DNA of 64,000 nucleotides from Metaphire vulgaris (Eukaryota; Annelida; Clitellata; Crassiclitellata; Megascolecidae): NCBI GenBank assembly GCA_018105865.1, contig CM030866.1, positions 4,512,451 to 4,576,450 of the forward strand, read 5' to 3'. Shown piece by piece: positions 1 to 16,237 of this stretch (position 1 is its first letter; each line of letters starts with the position of its first letter). The notes under the pieces were generated by a model. It saw only the letters and a program-made list of their open reading frames with translations, ran no database searches and was not told where the DNA came from. The position numbers and the translations under genes were made by a program.

Positions 1-29
1 ATTCCCCCTCCCCCGCAAATCGCACCCTG
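1..29. mobile_element. hAT-type MITE, right end only
   Basis: The window opens inside a repeat that ends GCAAATCGCACCCTG. The same end occurs at 51022-51036 and, diverged, at 33349, where complete copies have 8-bp target duplications. This is therefore the terminal part of that family; the rest lies left of the window. Confidence 0.7.
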
Positions 30-790
30 ATTGTATATACTGAAAACTTTTATAATTAAAAATTACGCTAACACGTTAACACACACATTTCTCGAATGAA
101 TTCGGTATCTAAACACGATTTGAAATTTTTACTGCGGTTTTATGGCAGTGTAAGAATTGAAAAATCTTTAAAATTGAATTTTATTTGCGGTTAAAAACAG
201 TTCAGCACAATTTCTAATATAAAAGGTCAATATAGTTCAGAGGTAGGCCAGATTAAAGAAAATATCTGACAGACCTTGTGAAGATTATATCTTTGACACG
301 GCCTGTCAGACTGTCTCCAAGGTCTATGAGATGCTTTGGACTATTGGAAACTCTCTCTAAAGATGGCATGCAGGTGAGAGGAGACAGCACACCTGAGGAT
401 CAAGAAAAGTATCGCATTTTGGGAAGTCAATTAGAGTCTGAGATTAGATGGCAGATGAAACGTATTCGATTCGATTGAAGAATCAATGTACAAAAGAAAA
501 AAGAGACAAATGAGTTTACCATGTTCTGCACTAAATCACGAAACGAACTGCACTAAATCGCCAATTAGGATCGTGGCGCCATAGAAGTCTTTTGATCGAT
601 CGATCGATTGGTTGACTTAAATCACTTGGCATTGATTCTGTTGTCCGGAATTCCTTCTTTTCCGTGCGGCAATGGGGCGGTACACGTGCATCGGAGCATT
701 ATTATCAAATGGCGCTATAGAAGTCGGCGATCAGACACTGATTCTGGGCACGACGCTTTACACGATAAAAATTAGAAAAAGACAAGACGA
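30..790. other. no firm gene; possible exon-like ORF at 278-478
   Basis: This stretch is AT-rich. A short + frame (278-478) ends in a run reading STPEDQEKYRILGSQLESEI, which looks protein-like, and a good splice donor (CAG|GTGAGA) lies inside it at about 373. I recognise no family and cannot decide on the exon limits. At 700-735 there is a short copy of the 'GGCGCTATAGAAGT' repeat found elsewhere in the window. Confidence 0.2.
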
Positions 791-798
791 CTGTGACC

Positions 799-1341
799 CA
801 GAGATGTCCATGGGTTGGGTTAACCCAGGGTGGTTGGGTTAGGTAAGACTTTTCCATAGTTATAGTGGGTTGAGTCCAGGCACGTCGGAACGAATTTTTA
901 GCAGGGAGTGCATTTTTCAGAGACGTAGCTAAAAAAATCACCATTTATTATAAAACACTGACAAGCAAAAAGGTCATCACCCTTCCTTTATCGTGCCTTC
1001 AAAAATCTTTATAAGCAAAAAACAGCCTCATCGTCTTCCAGGGGGTGTAGTGCACCCCTAATTTTTTCCAGGGGTGTACCTGCACCCTGCACCCCCCCAC
1101 TTCCTACGGGCCTGGTTGGGTCAGAAAATAAGTCATGGTTTCAGATATAATTGTAATGTATTACGATGTCTTGCCTGTCTTTCTCTACTTCTGTTGAGGA
1201 AGACAAGCAAGACATCAAGACAAGCAAGACGATGGTCTGGGTTGGGTTGGGTCAAGTAACTCTATTGCCGGCGTGGGTTGGGTTGAAGACTTGGTGGGTT
1301 GGGTTGGTTTTATAAAGTGGACCCATCCATGGACATCTCTG
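799..1341. mobile_element. hAT-type MITE with TGGGTT subterminal arrays
   Basis: The ends are inverted copies of CAGAGATGTCCATGG. They are flanked by 8-bp repeats ctgtgacc (791-798) and ctgtggcc (1342-1349), the target-duplication length of hAT elements. Inside are clustered TGGGTTGGGTT repeats near both ends. A related, diverged copy lies at about 17325-17505. The shared MITE motif is present at 957-978. The element ends about 110 bp upstream of a GPCR exon, so it sits in that gene's intron. Confidence 0.75.
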
Positions 1342-1454
1342 CTGTGGCCATTTCAAGATGGACCGAAGAATAAGCAGCTACGTTCGAAAGCCAAAATATT
1401 GAAAAATCTCCGAGCATTGACCCCCTCCTCCTCTCACCTGCTTTCTGCTTCCAG

Positions 1455-1829
1455 GTGTGTCGGTGGGAGTGTGCGTGTACACGCTGGTCGCCATCTCCCT
1501 GGAGCGCCACTTTGCCATCTGCCAGCCGCTCCGTTCCCGCGCCTGGCAGACGACGGGCCACGCCTATCGAACGATCGGCTTCGTCTGGGCCCTGTCCCTC
1601 GTCGTCATGCTGCCCATCGCCGTGTTCCATCGCGTCGTCCGCCTGGCCAGCGGAGCGCACAAGTGCGTCGAGGTGTGGGACGATCGAACGTTCGAGAAGT
1701 CCTACACGATTCTACTGGATCTTGTCCTGCTCGTTCTACCGCTTTCCGCGATGCTGTGCGCCTACGCCTCGATCGCCGTAACGCTCTTCGGGGGACTGCA
1801 GCTCACGAACGCCCACCGATATCCACTCG
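1455..1829 (+). CDS. CCK/sulfakinin-type GPCR, exon with TM3-TM5 (partial gene)
   Basis: Rhodopsin-class peptide receptor of the cholecystokinin/gastrin/sulfakinin type, which would sit in the plasma membrane and signal through G proteins. The exon follows a good acceptor (ctttctgcttccag) and starts in codon position 2. It reads VSVGVCVYTLVAISLER then HFAICQPLRSRAWQT, matching TM3 and loop 2 of CCK receptors. TM4 follows (FVWALSLVVMLPIAVF), then a loop with a cysteine and TM5 (LDLVLLVLPLSAMLCAYASI). The usual ERY/DRY is ERH here. I place the donor at G|GTCAGA because it leaves one base, which matches the phase of the next exon at 5938. The frame continues past it into G-rich sequence that looks non-coding. 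TM1-TM2 must be encoded upstream of the window. Confidence 0.88.
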
Positions 1830-1978
1830 GTCAGAGAAATCATCTTACTTATCAGAGGCGGATCCACACGGGGACCCGGTGGGGGTGGGGGTGGGGGTGG
1901 GGGCGGAGGCTATTGAGTCCTTGGCCCACCACTGGCATCCAAACATCATTGCATTCATTATAAGCAATTGGACTAGTC

Positions 1979-1980
<2 letters not shown>

Positions 1981-2076
<96 letters not shown>

Positions 2077-2077
2077 G
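1981..2077. repeat. (TAA)n microsatellite
   Basis: About 32 near-perfect TAA units, followed at once by GGTTTAAAGTGGTTCAG. That tail also borders TAA/ATT arrays at about 5520, 10930 and 26845, so the array is part of a dispersed repeat family. Confidence 0.9.
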
Positions 2078-2417
2078 GTTTAAAGTGGTTCAGAAGATAA
2101 AGATAAAGATAAGAGTTTTATTCATCATCAGTTTACGACTAGGATTTTCGTTCAGAGAAAAGAATTTTAAAAAGAAACCAAAACGAGGCAATTGGTCTAA
2201 ACGCTGGTGTCAAAGAGAGGCATTCTATCCTAAATAGGAATAGAACGACGTAATTTGAAGCCAAAGCGGTGTCAAATGTCAATCACCCAGGTAAAAGCGT
2301 CACCTGACCTAGTTAATATCAAATCGAGGCTGACGACCCAAATTGAACTTAAAACGAGGCTATTTACGATGGCAAAACTAAAACGAGATCTGAAACTGAC
2401 GTCGAATACAAGCGAAG

Positions 2418-2560
2418 CATTTACTTAGTCTATTACTTACTTATTAGTCATTTACTTAGTCTATAACTTGCTTATTAGTCATTTACTTAGTCTATTACTT
2501 ACTTATTAGTCATTTACTTAGTCTATTACTTACTTATTAGTCATTTACTTAGTCTATTAA
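2418..2560. repeat. 31-bp tandem repeat, about 4.6 copies
   Basis: The unit begins CATTTACTTAGTCTATTACT and is 31 bp long. The second copy differs at two sites and the last is cut short. Units follow each other without spacers, so this is a minisatellite and not a CRISPR array. Confidence 0.85.
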
Positions 2561-3076
2561 AGCTTACTTATTCATCCGTTATATTATTTCTTCTAAGTCG
2601 CCCTTTAATCTCCAAGGGTCGGGTCGATCAAGGGTCAAGTGGTAAAAGGTCAAGAATAGAGGTGTGTGCCTAAAAATAGAACTATATTTTCTCGTGACTC
2701 TGCTGTCCTTTTCCGATCTCCTACAGATGGGCCCCGTCATCATGGCAACCGCAAATTATGGCCTTCAATGAGAGAGGGCTGATAGGGGGCCCTCTGTGGT
2801 AGGAATTCAACGCTGCGCTCACGACTCGGTGCGCTTTGGACGCGTCCGAGAGAAGACGCCGGCGATAAACTGCACGGTGTGTGATAAGAAAAAACCCGAC
2901 CGCTTCGAAAGAACGCCGTTCTCGATAGAATAAACGGTTTCCCAACTTACTTCCGCTTTTAATTAGGAAAGGTTTTATGCCATCTTCTAATATTCGAGAC
3001 GCTCTGACGTCAGTCGTTACGTCAGAGGAAGCGAAGTAAACAAGAACGCGGGAAGTCGAGTTCCTTAACATTAAAT

Positions 3077-3125
3077 TGATGATGATGACGATGATGATGA
3101 TGATGACGACGATGATGACGACGAC

Positions 3126-3157
<32 letters not shown>

Positions 3158-3185
3158 CGATGACGATGATGATGATGCTGATGAA
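3077..3185. repeat. (GAT/GAC)n microsatellite
   Basis: Imperfect trinucleotide array of GAT with GAC interruptions inside the receptor intron. Confidence 0.85.
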
Positions 3186-3676
3186 TTCTGGACTTTTATT
3201 TCACCTTTCGAGTTTTAATTGCAATATATTTGTGATTGATCTATGCTCAAAACACGCAATTATTATCTACAACCCTTAATAGCAACGGGCTGTTTTTTTA
3301 AATTTAATTTTCTTTCCTGTTTACACGACTCTAGCAAAAACTGTCTGCGATCCATATTATTCCATAACACACCTATTTTAAAGCCGCGCTGTTGTTGACG
3401 GCCGACAGCAAATGCAATTAAGCCTTGCGTCTATACAAGTCTCGCCCAGCTGGAATTCTGGGCGCAAACTGTTAGACCGCCGCCCCCACCGAATAGCGCC
3501 GACGTGTGACGTCATTTTTCCATCCATGGGAAAACGTTTTTATGGTTCGCAGCAAGTGACGTCACAGCCATTCGTTAACCTCTTTCATCGCACACGTCTA
3601 GGTAGATTCAGTTGCTTCCATAGACAGATCTCCATTCAGAGCGAAACTAGAAAACGTTTGAAATCCAGAATAGATA

Positions 3677-3836
3677 CAGTAGAACTTCGTTATAACGGAC
3701 TCGGTTATAACGTACAGTCGGTTATAAAGCACCGCAATATACGGTCCCATTTGGTGCGCTACCGTATTGGATGGTATTGGTTATGACGTACTAAATTATG
3801 CAGACCCGATAAGTGCGTTATAACGAAGCTCTACTG
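3677..3836. mobile_element. Tigger/pogo-like MITE
   Basis: Inverted ends CAGTAGAACTTCGTTATAAC and GTTATAACGAAGCTCTACTG are flanked by TA on both sides. TA duplication and this type of end are typical of pogo/Tigger elements of the Tc1/mariner superfamily. Other copies lie at 6643-6786, about 8760-8916, 14660-14818 and, reduced, at 38638-38691; a 3' remnant is at 12848-12870. Confidence 0.8.
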
Positions 3837-4198
3837 TATTACAATTCCTGTAATAGTGAAATTTTAAGAGCTGATAGTTTATCTTACTTAGAGGATAAAC
3901 CCTTTAAATCGAGTTTTTGACGATTTTTCTTGCTATACTTCAAGTATATTGCTCCATCCAATTTTTTGATGGAATTTCAATGCTACTTGTAAATAGATCG
4001 TTATTTATATAGCGCGCGTCTGTTATGCTGATCGTCTGCTGTGTCTGGAGCTACTCCCTCCCTCCTGGAATGGGAAAGATCCATTTTGCCGAGAGGGCGA
4101 TCAACTGACGTAGTAGAGACAGTGACTGACTGACAAGTGTCAGCCAGACGTAAAGATCTTGTCTGTCGAGGCTGGCATACAGTACCAAACAGCGTAAC

Positions 4199-4202
4199 GC
4201 AA

Positions 4203-4246
<44 letters not shown>

Positions 4247-4310
4247 ACTGACAGACTGACTGACTGACTGAATGAATGAATGAATGAATGAATGAATGAA
4301 TGAATGAATG
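4199..4310. repeat. (CAGA)n-(TGAC/TGAA)n microsatellite
   Basis: CAGA units pass into GACT and then TGAA units with no unique sequence between them. Confidence 0.9.
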
Positions 4311-4551
4311 GCACAGTCTTAAGAGATGATTTCTCTCACAACTCTTTGCTTTGCTGCCTTGAGTCAAACTTATAGGGCATAATTCAATACAATTTCCTTT
4401 AAAATTAGGCCCATGTTCCTTTTTGTAGCCAACGATAAATACGGTTATATCTGCAAAGAAGATATCTTGAATAAAAACAGAAGTTGATTCTTCTATTCAT
4501 TTTATAAATTTATACCACCTCAATGGCCCAAGCACTTAGACCTTGTTACTA

Positions 4552-4635
4552 TTAACCCCTTAACCGTGTATTTAACTGTCTGTAACTCGATGTAAAATGG
4601 ACGGATATATCCGGGATCCTCAGTTAAGGGGTTAA
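4552..4635. mobile_element. piggyBac-like hairpin MITE, copy 1 of 7
   Basis: Bounded by TTAA on both sides, with inverted ends CCCCTTAAC...GTTAAGGGG and an inner palindrome around GGATATATCC. TTAA target sites and CCC-starting ends are hallmarks of piggyBac. Sister copies of 80-82 bp lie at 24939, 25866, 26029, 33062, 59022 and 59737. Confidence 0.75.
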
Positions 4636-5370
4636 GCAGTATTTTATTTATCACGGCCAAAAAAACTTCACGTATCAGTGACTATTGTGCAACGCTTTTC
4701 CGTCAATGTCTGAGACTGTAAATCAATACAGTAAAAATATATAAGTTGTTTGTGCAATTCGATTGGCGCCCAGGGACGAGAAGCAGCTGCCTCTTTCTGT
4801 CCCTCTCCTTTTCTCTTTCCCTGTCTCTGTCTCTCTTTCTCTCCCATAGTGACGGCACTGGACAAGAGCTATGCCTGTTAAGACTGTATATAATGTCATA
4901 GGAAAGATCAGTGGCGTAAACCTGGCGTCAACATTGGGGGAGAGAAAGAATCGTCCATAAAGTCAGGTCAGACCCCCTTTTCATCTCCCAAAATCCCAAA
5001 AAGTCTTGACGAGCAAAAGAAGTTCATCTGTAGTGAGTGATTTTACCATAAGGCACAAAACATTGGGGGAGATAATTGATACTCTGTCTCCTCTTACTAA
5101 TTATTGGGGGGACCGTCCCCCGCCGTCCCCCCCCGTGTTTTACGCCCTTGAGAAAGATACCATCTACTTCAAGTAAAAATTCCCCGCAATTTAGCACTGT
5201 GACATGTTGCACTAGCCGGCAGTCTTTGGTGGGATAAAAGAAGAAATATGTGCTGTCCAAAATAAATTCTTGGCATTTTTCTCTTCCATTCACCGACCTT
5301 TATAAGTCAATATTTTTTCATTTTTTCGTTGTTGTGTATCAATGTATAGTCGATAAGTTCCTAGTCGGTA

Positions 5371-5443
5371 GCAATAATAATAATAATAAAATAATAATAA
5401 TAAGTAGTATAGTATAAGTAGTAGTAAGTAGTAGTAGTAGTAG

Positions 5444-5521
<78 letters not shown>
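5371..5521. repeat. (TAA/TAG)n microsatellite
   Basis: Long imperfect TAA array with TAG interruptions, followed by TGCTTAGAGTGGTTCAGTGG, the shared tail noted at 2078. Confidence 0.9.
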
Positions 5522-5522
<1 letters not shown>

Positions 5523-5937
5523 CTTAGAGTGGTTCAGTGGGGTCTGCCCTGTGTGAGAATCACTATGTTCCACCCATCCATTCATTCATTCGCATTATGG
5601 TCTTGCTGTGTAATCTCATTCTTTGCCCTCTTGTTCTCTTGTAGGTTAGTTCCTGTATTCTCCTCTTTGTCTTCTTGTCTCTGCATCTACATGATATAAC
5701 AAAACTTTGCAGTATGTAACGTCATAAATGCCTCATGCAGTTGCTCTACTCACTAAGCGCGCATACGAATAAGCAGCTGCTACTGTACTACCCCTCTCCG
5801 CCTCCAAAGCGCTATATAAATTTATGAGATTTTACTTTACTTGACTTTACTTTTAGACGTAACTTAGTTTATGTTTGGTTTAACTTGGCTTGTTATGCAT
5901 TTAGTAACTTTCGGGCTTTGTTTTTTCTTAACAATAG

Positions 5938-6638
5938 AATTGCGAAATGTGCCAAACGGCGAAGAAACCGAAGATACTGACGACGAGGCATTTCGCTACG
6001 TCGCCTCCACGGTCAGCCGTAACCCTCCCCCTCCCCATCCGCCGCGCCCCGCTCGAACCCGGGACGGTCACCGGCGCAGTCGGTCCCTCCTCCTCCACTC
6101 GCCGCTGGTTTCGCCGGCCGCCGCCGAAAGCGCCGACCATCGGCCGCCATCCTCCCCCGCCGACCTGTCCGTCTTCGCCGTCCGCGCCCGACGGCGCAGC
6201 GTCCAGATGCTGGCGGCCGTCGTGCTGGAGTTCTTCGTCTGCTGGACTCCGATGTACGCCCTCCAGACGTGGACCACCTTCGACCGGGCGTCGGCCGAGC
6301 ACAGCGTGTCCGCCGTGACCATGAACCTCGTCCATCTGGTCGCCTTCGTGTCGTCCTGCTGCAATCCCATCACCTACTGCTTCATGAGCAACAGGTTCCG
6401 TCAGAGTTTCATCGCGGTATTCTACCGTTGCTGTGCTCGGAGAATAAGGAGGGAGGGGGAGGGGGCGGTGCCAGCAGCAGCAGCAGCAGCAGCGGCCTCC
6501 ACCGGCGATGCAGGTGCGGTCACGTGCGCAGCAACACCTGGCATCCGGGATGTTCGGTGCACGGGACGATGTCCAATCATAGGACAACGGAATTCTAGGC
6601 GGATTCTTGGGCACGCGACGGCCAGATTTCAATATTAA
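5938..6638 (+). CDS. CCK/sulfakinin-type GPCR, last exon (loop 3, TM6, TM7, tail)
   Basis: Continues the gene of the 1455-1829 exon. The acceptor is ttttttcttaacaatag; the exon starts in codon position 2, which fits the one base left by the donor at 1829. A long acidic, then proline/arginine-rich third loop leads to RRRSVQMLAAVVLEFFVCWT (TM6, with the CWxP motif) and PMYALQTWTTFD, a strong match to CCK receptors. TM7 ends SCCNPITYCFM (NPxxY present). FYRCC in the tail is a likely palmitoylation site. The tail carries an eight-alanine run made by a CAG repeat in the GCA frame. Stop TAA at 6636-6638. Homology class is clear; the exact ligand type is inferred. Confidence 0.9.
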
Positions 6639-6642
6639 AATA

Positions 6643-6786
6643 CAGTAGAATCTCGTTATGACGTACTTAGCGGGTCGGTAAAATTCAGTGCGTTATATAT
6701 GCCAAAACGGCGGTGCGTCACGCGCGACCATCGTACTGTACACGGCGGTACGTTTTAACTGAGTCCATAATAATGAGGTTTGACTG
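6643..6786. mobile_element. Tigger/pogo-like MITE
   Basis: Starts 4 bp after the receptor stop codon. Ends CAGTAGAATCTCGTTATGAC and a degraded right end finishing GACTG, with TA flanks. It shares the inner CGCGCGACCATCGTACTGTA-like core with the other copies. The 3' UTR of the receptor must therefore contain it or end first. Confidence 0.65.
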
Positions 6787-8076
6787 TATGCGATCCGTTT
6801 ATTGTGGCGGAATCCTGATTCTGAAGGTTCGACTGTTAACAATAGCAATCAAAGTCCAATGAATCAAATTGTTTTTGTCTATAGTATAGTTCATGCTACA
6901 TACGATACTACAGAGTACATACCAGTGATTGTAATGAAATTATAAAAACAATAATGAGAACACGATGATTTTTAAAACACAACAATTCGTAAAAAAAATT
7001 TCCCCATAAAAATCGGGGGTGGGGGTGGATGGGAGCAACGGCCCCCCTGCATCACCCAAATGACGTCTCTTGATTCAATGAATGAAGAACACTGGAATGA
7101 ACCTTTCTATGCGATAACGCGAAATCGTTGAGGTCTCTAAATCAAAACAGTTATGTAACAATGCTTTTAGAACGTCTTTTAACCCTCGCGCCGCTAGGGG
7201 GTGGGTGATGGTCTCACCCTGTTAGGTAACTGTAGAGGGTTTGTTTGGACACATTCTGACAACATACTTTTGGAAGATTTCGCTAAATGGGCTACTAAGC
7301 TATTACCATTTGACCGAAGGTACCAGGGATATAAGCCCCCTCTTAGTAGAAGTCGTTACGAAGGAAGCTTAGCGTTGCTAGGGGTAACTGCTCGACCCGA
7401 TTTATTACGTCACCGTCGATTTAAACGGATCAAAACGTCATTGTGTCGCGACGTGAGTTTATTTTTAAATAAGGACACGTGACACTAATCTTTATTATTA
7501 GACTTATTTGGGTTAAGGAGGAGAAAAAGGAGAAGGAAGAGAGAAAATTAAGAGGAGAGGGAGAAGAAGAAGGTGGAATAAGAGCTCACGTGGATAAAAA
7601 TCGAAACTATTTTATAGCCCTGGGCGAGGCGGAGAAGGGGGGGTAGTAAATCAATTGTAGGGTTGGAATATTTCCTAGTTTCTCAGGAACTCAAACGTTC
7701 TCACGCAAAACGAGCAATTCGAATTCTATATCGCCGACTATTATTAATTGAACCAATTTATGTAGCGCCTATTCGCCGGAAGTTAGTTTTTTCCACCGAC
7801 AGAATGTCTCGCTCGATGACGTCAGTTCTTCTCTCGAGTACTGCCACTATAGAATTGGAGAGTATTCCGCCGGAGTATTTTCCTTACAAGTGTCAGTAGG
7901 CCTACAGTATTTCCCTATGTATTCTTGAGTAAGAAATATGATGCATGCAGAGAGTCGATTCAAGAAAGCTTCCTGGAAAAGCTTGTTCTTCCAGGTTTAC
8001 GAAATCGCCTCCTTACTCCACTCGGTGCAAAATGAACCGTCTAGAAATCGTCGCCGGTGACGTAATTTCCGGTTGA
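6787..8076. other. intergenic, no gene recognised
   Basis: Between two genes that converge: the receptor on + ends at 6638 and the kinase on - ends at 8077. Short ORFs at 7201 and 7663 resemble nothing known and lack splice context. A purine-rich stretch lies at 7515-7640. Confidence 0.4.
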
Positions 8077-13220
<5,144 letters not shown>

Positions 13221-14370
13221 GGTCGTTGTCGTCGTTGCCAAGGAAACTCTGCAGGTGTCACGTGTCTATCGTTTTCGAAATGACGTCAGAACGTAAGAAC
13301 GGGAAACGAGAAGCGAAGCGGCGAAAACTGGAGGAAAATCTCAAATTTAAGTAAGTAAGTAAGTAAAACACGAAATTTATATAGCGCTGTCCGAAAGCCT
13401 GGCGCAGTGCACCAGCTTATTCACGAGCGCTCAACAACGCTTAACTACGACTGTTACGCTGATGATGACGACGACAACAACAACGACAACGATAATTATG
13501 ACCAATAAAGATCTCTATACGTCACAGCTGTATGGGGATTAGCTTCTTTGCCTATTGTACCGCATTCAGCTGAGCCGATAGTTAAACAGTTACTTTGCAT
13601 TGAAAGACTCCAAAACGTAGGTAAGTAAGTAAAATCTCGTAAATTTTTATAGTGTTTTACAACGTAGCAGTGGCTAATCTAAATTTGAAATGGCTACAGT
13701 CAGAGCCAGGTGGGGCAATTTTTCTTAACTATTTCATTAATTAGGGTCATATTTTGCTTGGTTATTTAAATGTACTCTAGGTTTGTACTTTGTACATGTA
13801 CCTGTTTTAAGTTGAGTTGAAATAAATCATCTTCAATCAATCAATCAATCAACATTTAATCCACAAAGGGTCATCGTGGACACGGAGACGATTACTTCAC
13901 GAATACATATGCCCACTCACCGCGAGAACGATTCCTCACTAGGAATTTTGAGCCAACAGATCGAAAATCGAGTCCGTTTGACTCAGCGCCACCGAAAACT
14001 GTTCATTGCGAGTCGCCAGTACACGCGAACGACATACGTTTAGTTGAACGCAGTCTATCGCTCTGTAGACTCTATCGTCTTTTATCGAACTCTTGATCTT
14101 TGCGCCAATGACGGACGAATGATTAATTATGTTATCAAGATGTACAGTACGTGAATCGCCTAAATAGACTTCATTGTTAGGCGCCTGCTTACTGCACAAG
14201 CCAAAAGCCTTATGGGAGATTAGCTTCTTTGCCTACAAATTCAATGTTACCAACGTAATTTCTACGTCAATTGTTTATCTCTATGACAAGTCAATAAATT
14301 ATTCATGAGATCGTATTTGATAATTTATAAAGACATTCGCTCAAGTAACGTAAGATGAGCGAATGCTCAT

Positions 14371-14535
<165 letters not shown>

Positions 14536-14659
14536 CTTTCCTTGTAGGTCTTTACATTGGAATGGCCTTGTCGAATTGTTTTGTATTCTTTCAAACACAA
14601 ATTCTTCTGCGCGTCACAGTCAGCTAGGCAGGTCATTTTCCCACGCAATAGACAAACTA

Positions 14660-14818
14660 CAGTGGAACTTCGTTATAACGTACCCAACGGGGCTGTAAGA
14701 TCCGAGATACTTTATATCCAATACCAACCATCCAATACGGCAGCGCATCACACGGGACCATATACAGTGGTACATTGTGGTACGTTATAACCGAGTTCGT
14801 TATATCGAAGTTCCACTG
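14660..14818. mobile_element. Tigger/pogo-like MITE, well preserved
   Basis: Ends CAGTGGAACTTCGTTATAAC and, inverted, CAGTGGAACTTCGATATAAC. TA flanks the left side. Confidence 0.8.
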
Positions 14819-14860
14819 TTCATCTATCATGGTTGCTTATAGGTATCGGTTTTCTGTTAG

Positions 14861-14861
<1 letters not shown>

Positions 14862-14915
<54 letters not shown>
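14862..14915. repeat. (TA)n microsatellite
   Basis: About 26 TA units, then ACGATATAATATGATA. Confidence 0.95.
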
Positions 14916-14916
<1 letters not shown>

Positions 14917-15273
14917 CGATATAATATGATAAAATATGATATGTATGATATTGATATGTTGTGACTGAATTGCCATAATTGTGTAATTTTTATTTTTGAA
15001 ATAAATTTTAGAACATTTAATCCACAGGTACAATTCAGTCCATAGAGGGCGCATATGCAAGAGATGTACTGCTCACAAAGATTCTTTGATGTCAAGTACA
15101 TTGAAACATTGTAGAACCTATGTATAGAACCTATGTAAGTTTCTTTATATGGAACTCTCTGTCAGTCTGCAATCTCTAATAGATGTGCTCACGAGAAAAA
15201 TAATTATTATTTCTGAAGCTGTCTTATGATGTGCCACTTTGAGTCAACGAACGTATAGGATAAGGATCATCCT

Positions 15274-15642
15274 TTAGTAGTTTCGGGATGTTAATTTTTC
15301 GCCGCCAGAGGGAGGATGGATGGATCTCGTCTGGACGGTCCGCGCATTTCTCTTTCCGGTTCCGCTCGACTCGCAGCTTCCGCTGACGCAGAAGATGTCG
15401 CCGATGCAGCAGAAATAGGTCGACCCGTCCGTAATGGTCGTCCTCTTCAGCACCTTCGGTCCATCGTCGAAGGCCAAGCGGTCCGTCTGCCGGTCTTCGT
15501 CGTCGGAGAGGGTAGGGACTTCCGACCCGGGCGAGAGCGGGCCTTCGAAGCCTCTTGCAACCAATGTCCTCGAATTCGACAACGAGGCTGACGCCAAGAC
15601 GAAAACGAGGCAGAATATAAGAAGATGGCGGCAGTTGGACAT
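15274..15642 (-). CDS. Secreted peptide precursor, amidated CC-C-C peptide
   Basis: Single-exon frame of 122 residues from ATG at 15642 (MSNCRHLLIFCLVFVLASAS, a clear signal peptide) to TAA. After an acidic propeptide there is a dibasic site at K66-R67. A 28-residue segment with cysteines at 78, 79, 85 and 90 (CC-x5-C-x4-C: FCCIGDIFCVSGSC) follows, then G96-K97-R98, the standard signal for cleavage and C-terminal amidation. Residues 99-122 form a basic tail. This layout is that of a neuropeptide or peptide-toxin precursor with two likely disulfides. The cysteine order is like that of alpha-conotoxins, but the spacing and sequence match no family I recognise. A TATA box lies about 120 bp upstream. 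Secretion is strongly suggested; function is unknown. Confidence 0.75.
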   Translation of the reverse strand: MSNCRHLLIFCLVFVLASASLSNSRTLVARGFEGPLSPGSEVPTLSDDEDRQTDRLAFDDGPKVLKRTTITDGSTYFCCIGDIFCVSGSCESSGTGKRNARTVQTRSIHPPSGGEKLTSRNY

Positions 15643-15757
15643 GTTCACGAGGATTATTAAAACAACTGAATATTAAATTTGACAGAGCAGAGAGATCTTT
15701 ACCTCTCTCGACTGCAAGAATAATTCTGATTTGATGCGAAAACGCAGACTGTCTGCA

Positions 15758-15764
15758 TTTTATA
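15758..15764 (-). promoter_or_regulatory. TATA box of the peptide precursor gene
   Basis: On the - strand GGGTATAAAATGC lies 116-122 bp upstream of the ATG at 15642. Transcription would start about 30 bp further on, giving a leader of about 90 bases. A possible donor (GAG|GTAAAG) in the leader leaves open a small 5' intron. Confidence 0.55.
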
Positions 15765-16237
15765 CCCTTTCGGGTTGTCATGTTCGTTTGGCATTTGTGA
15801 GTTCGGGCTGCCCACCAGTTTTCGCGAACGAAATAATCAAGCTTATTGAGCGCTTGCGGATGGCGTTTCATATTTCACGGAGGACAGCAACTCTGTGCGT
15901 CTTCTGCTACGGGCGTTCGCGTTTTGCGTTGAATGCTTCCCATTGAAGTATAGTCTTTAAAAGTCTTTTGAAGAAAGAAAGAAAGAAAAAACTTGCATGA
16001 AACTCCTGCTTTGACCGAAAATAGTCGCTTCTTGAGAAACAATTGCCTTCGTAAGGGGCGGAAGATGGCAGATTGGGTTACGCGCTGCAGCGGCAGGCGA
16101 CGGAGCGGGTTCAAGCCTCGTTAGCGCCCCTAGTGGCTTTCACACAGGCAGTAATACCTCCTAGTCCTAAGCCACTTTAAATCAAGCTAAATATCTATCT
16201 GCCTGCTTCAATATCTTGCGTCAAAATTATCTTCTAG

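Larger units (their letters stand above)
1830..5937 (+). other. intron of the CCK-type receptor gene, repeat-filled
   Basis: About 4.1 kb separate the TM5 and TM6 exons. Contents in order: (TAA)n at 1981-2077, a 31-bp tandem repeat at 2418-2560, (GAT)n at 3077-3185, a Tigger-like MITE at 3677-3836, (CAGA)n and (TGAA)n at 4199-4310, a piggyBac-like hairpin at 4552-4635, and (TAA)n at 5371-5521 next to a short repeat. No extra exon was seen. Confidence 0.7.

Noticed and set aside
1830..1880. HTGTR-like text after the TM5 exon, resembling a zinc-finger linker
   Set aside because: It lies beyond the phase-compatible donor at 1829, has no C2H2 pattern and runs into a GGGGTG repeat.
1273..1983. 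236-residue + frame across the receptor exon
   Set aside because: It is an out-of-frame shadow of the TM3-TM5 exon. The frame at 1457 carries the CCK-receptor match.
2418..2560. Possible CRISPR-like array
   Set aside because: The 31-bp units touch each other with no spacers, and the DNA is animal.
5928..6632. 234-residue - frame opposite the TM6-TM7 exon
   Set aside because: Antisense shadow of a GC-rich exon; no domain, while the + frame is clearly receptor.
15224..15871. 215-residue - frame overlapping the peptide precursor
   Set aside because: A different frame of the same DNA, arginine-rich, with no signal peptide; the 15274-15642 frame has a full secretory layout and TATA box.
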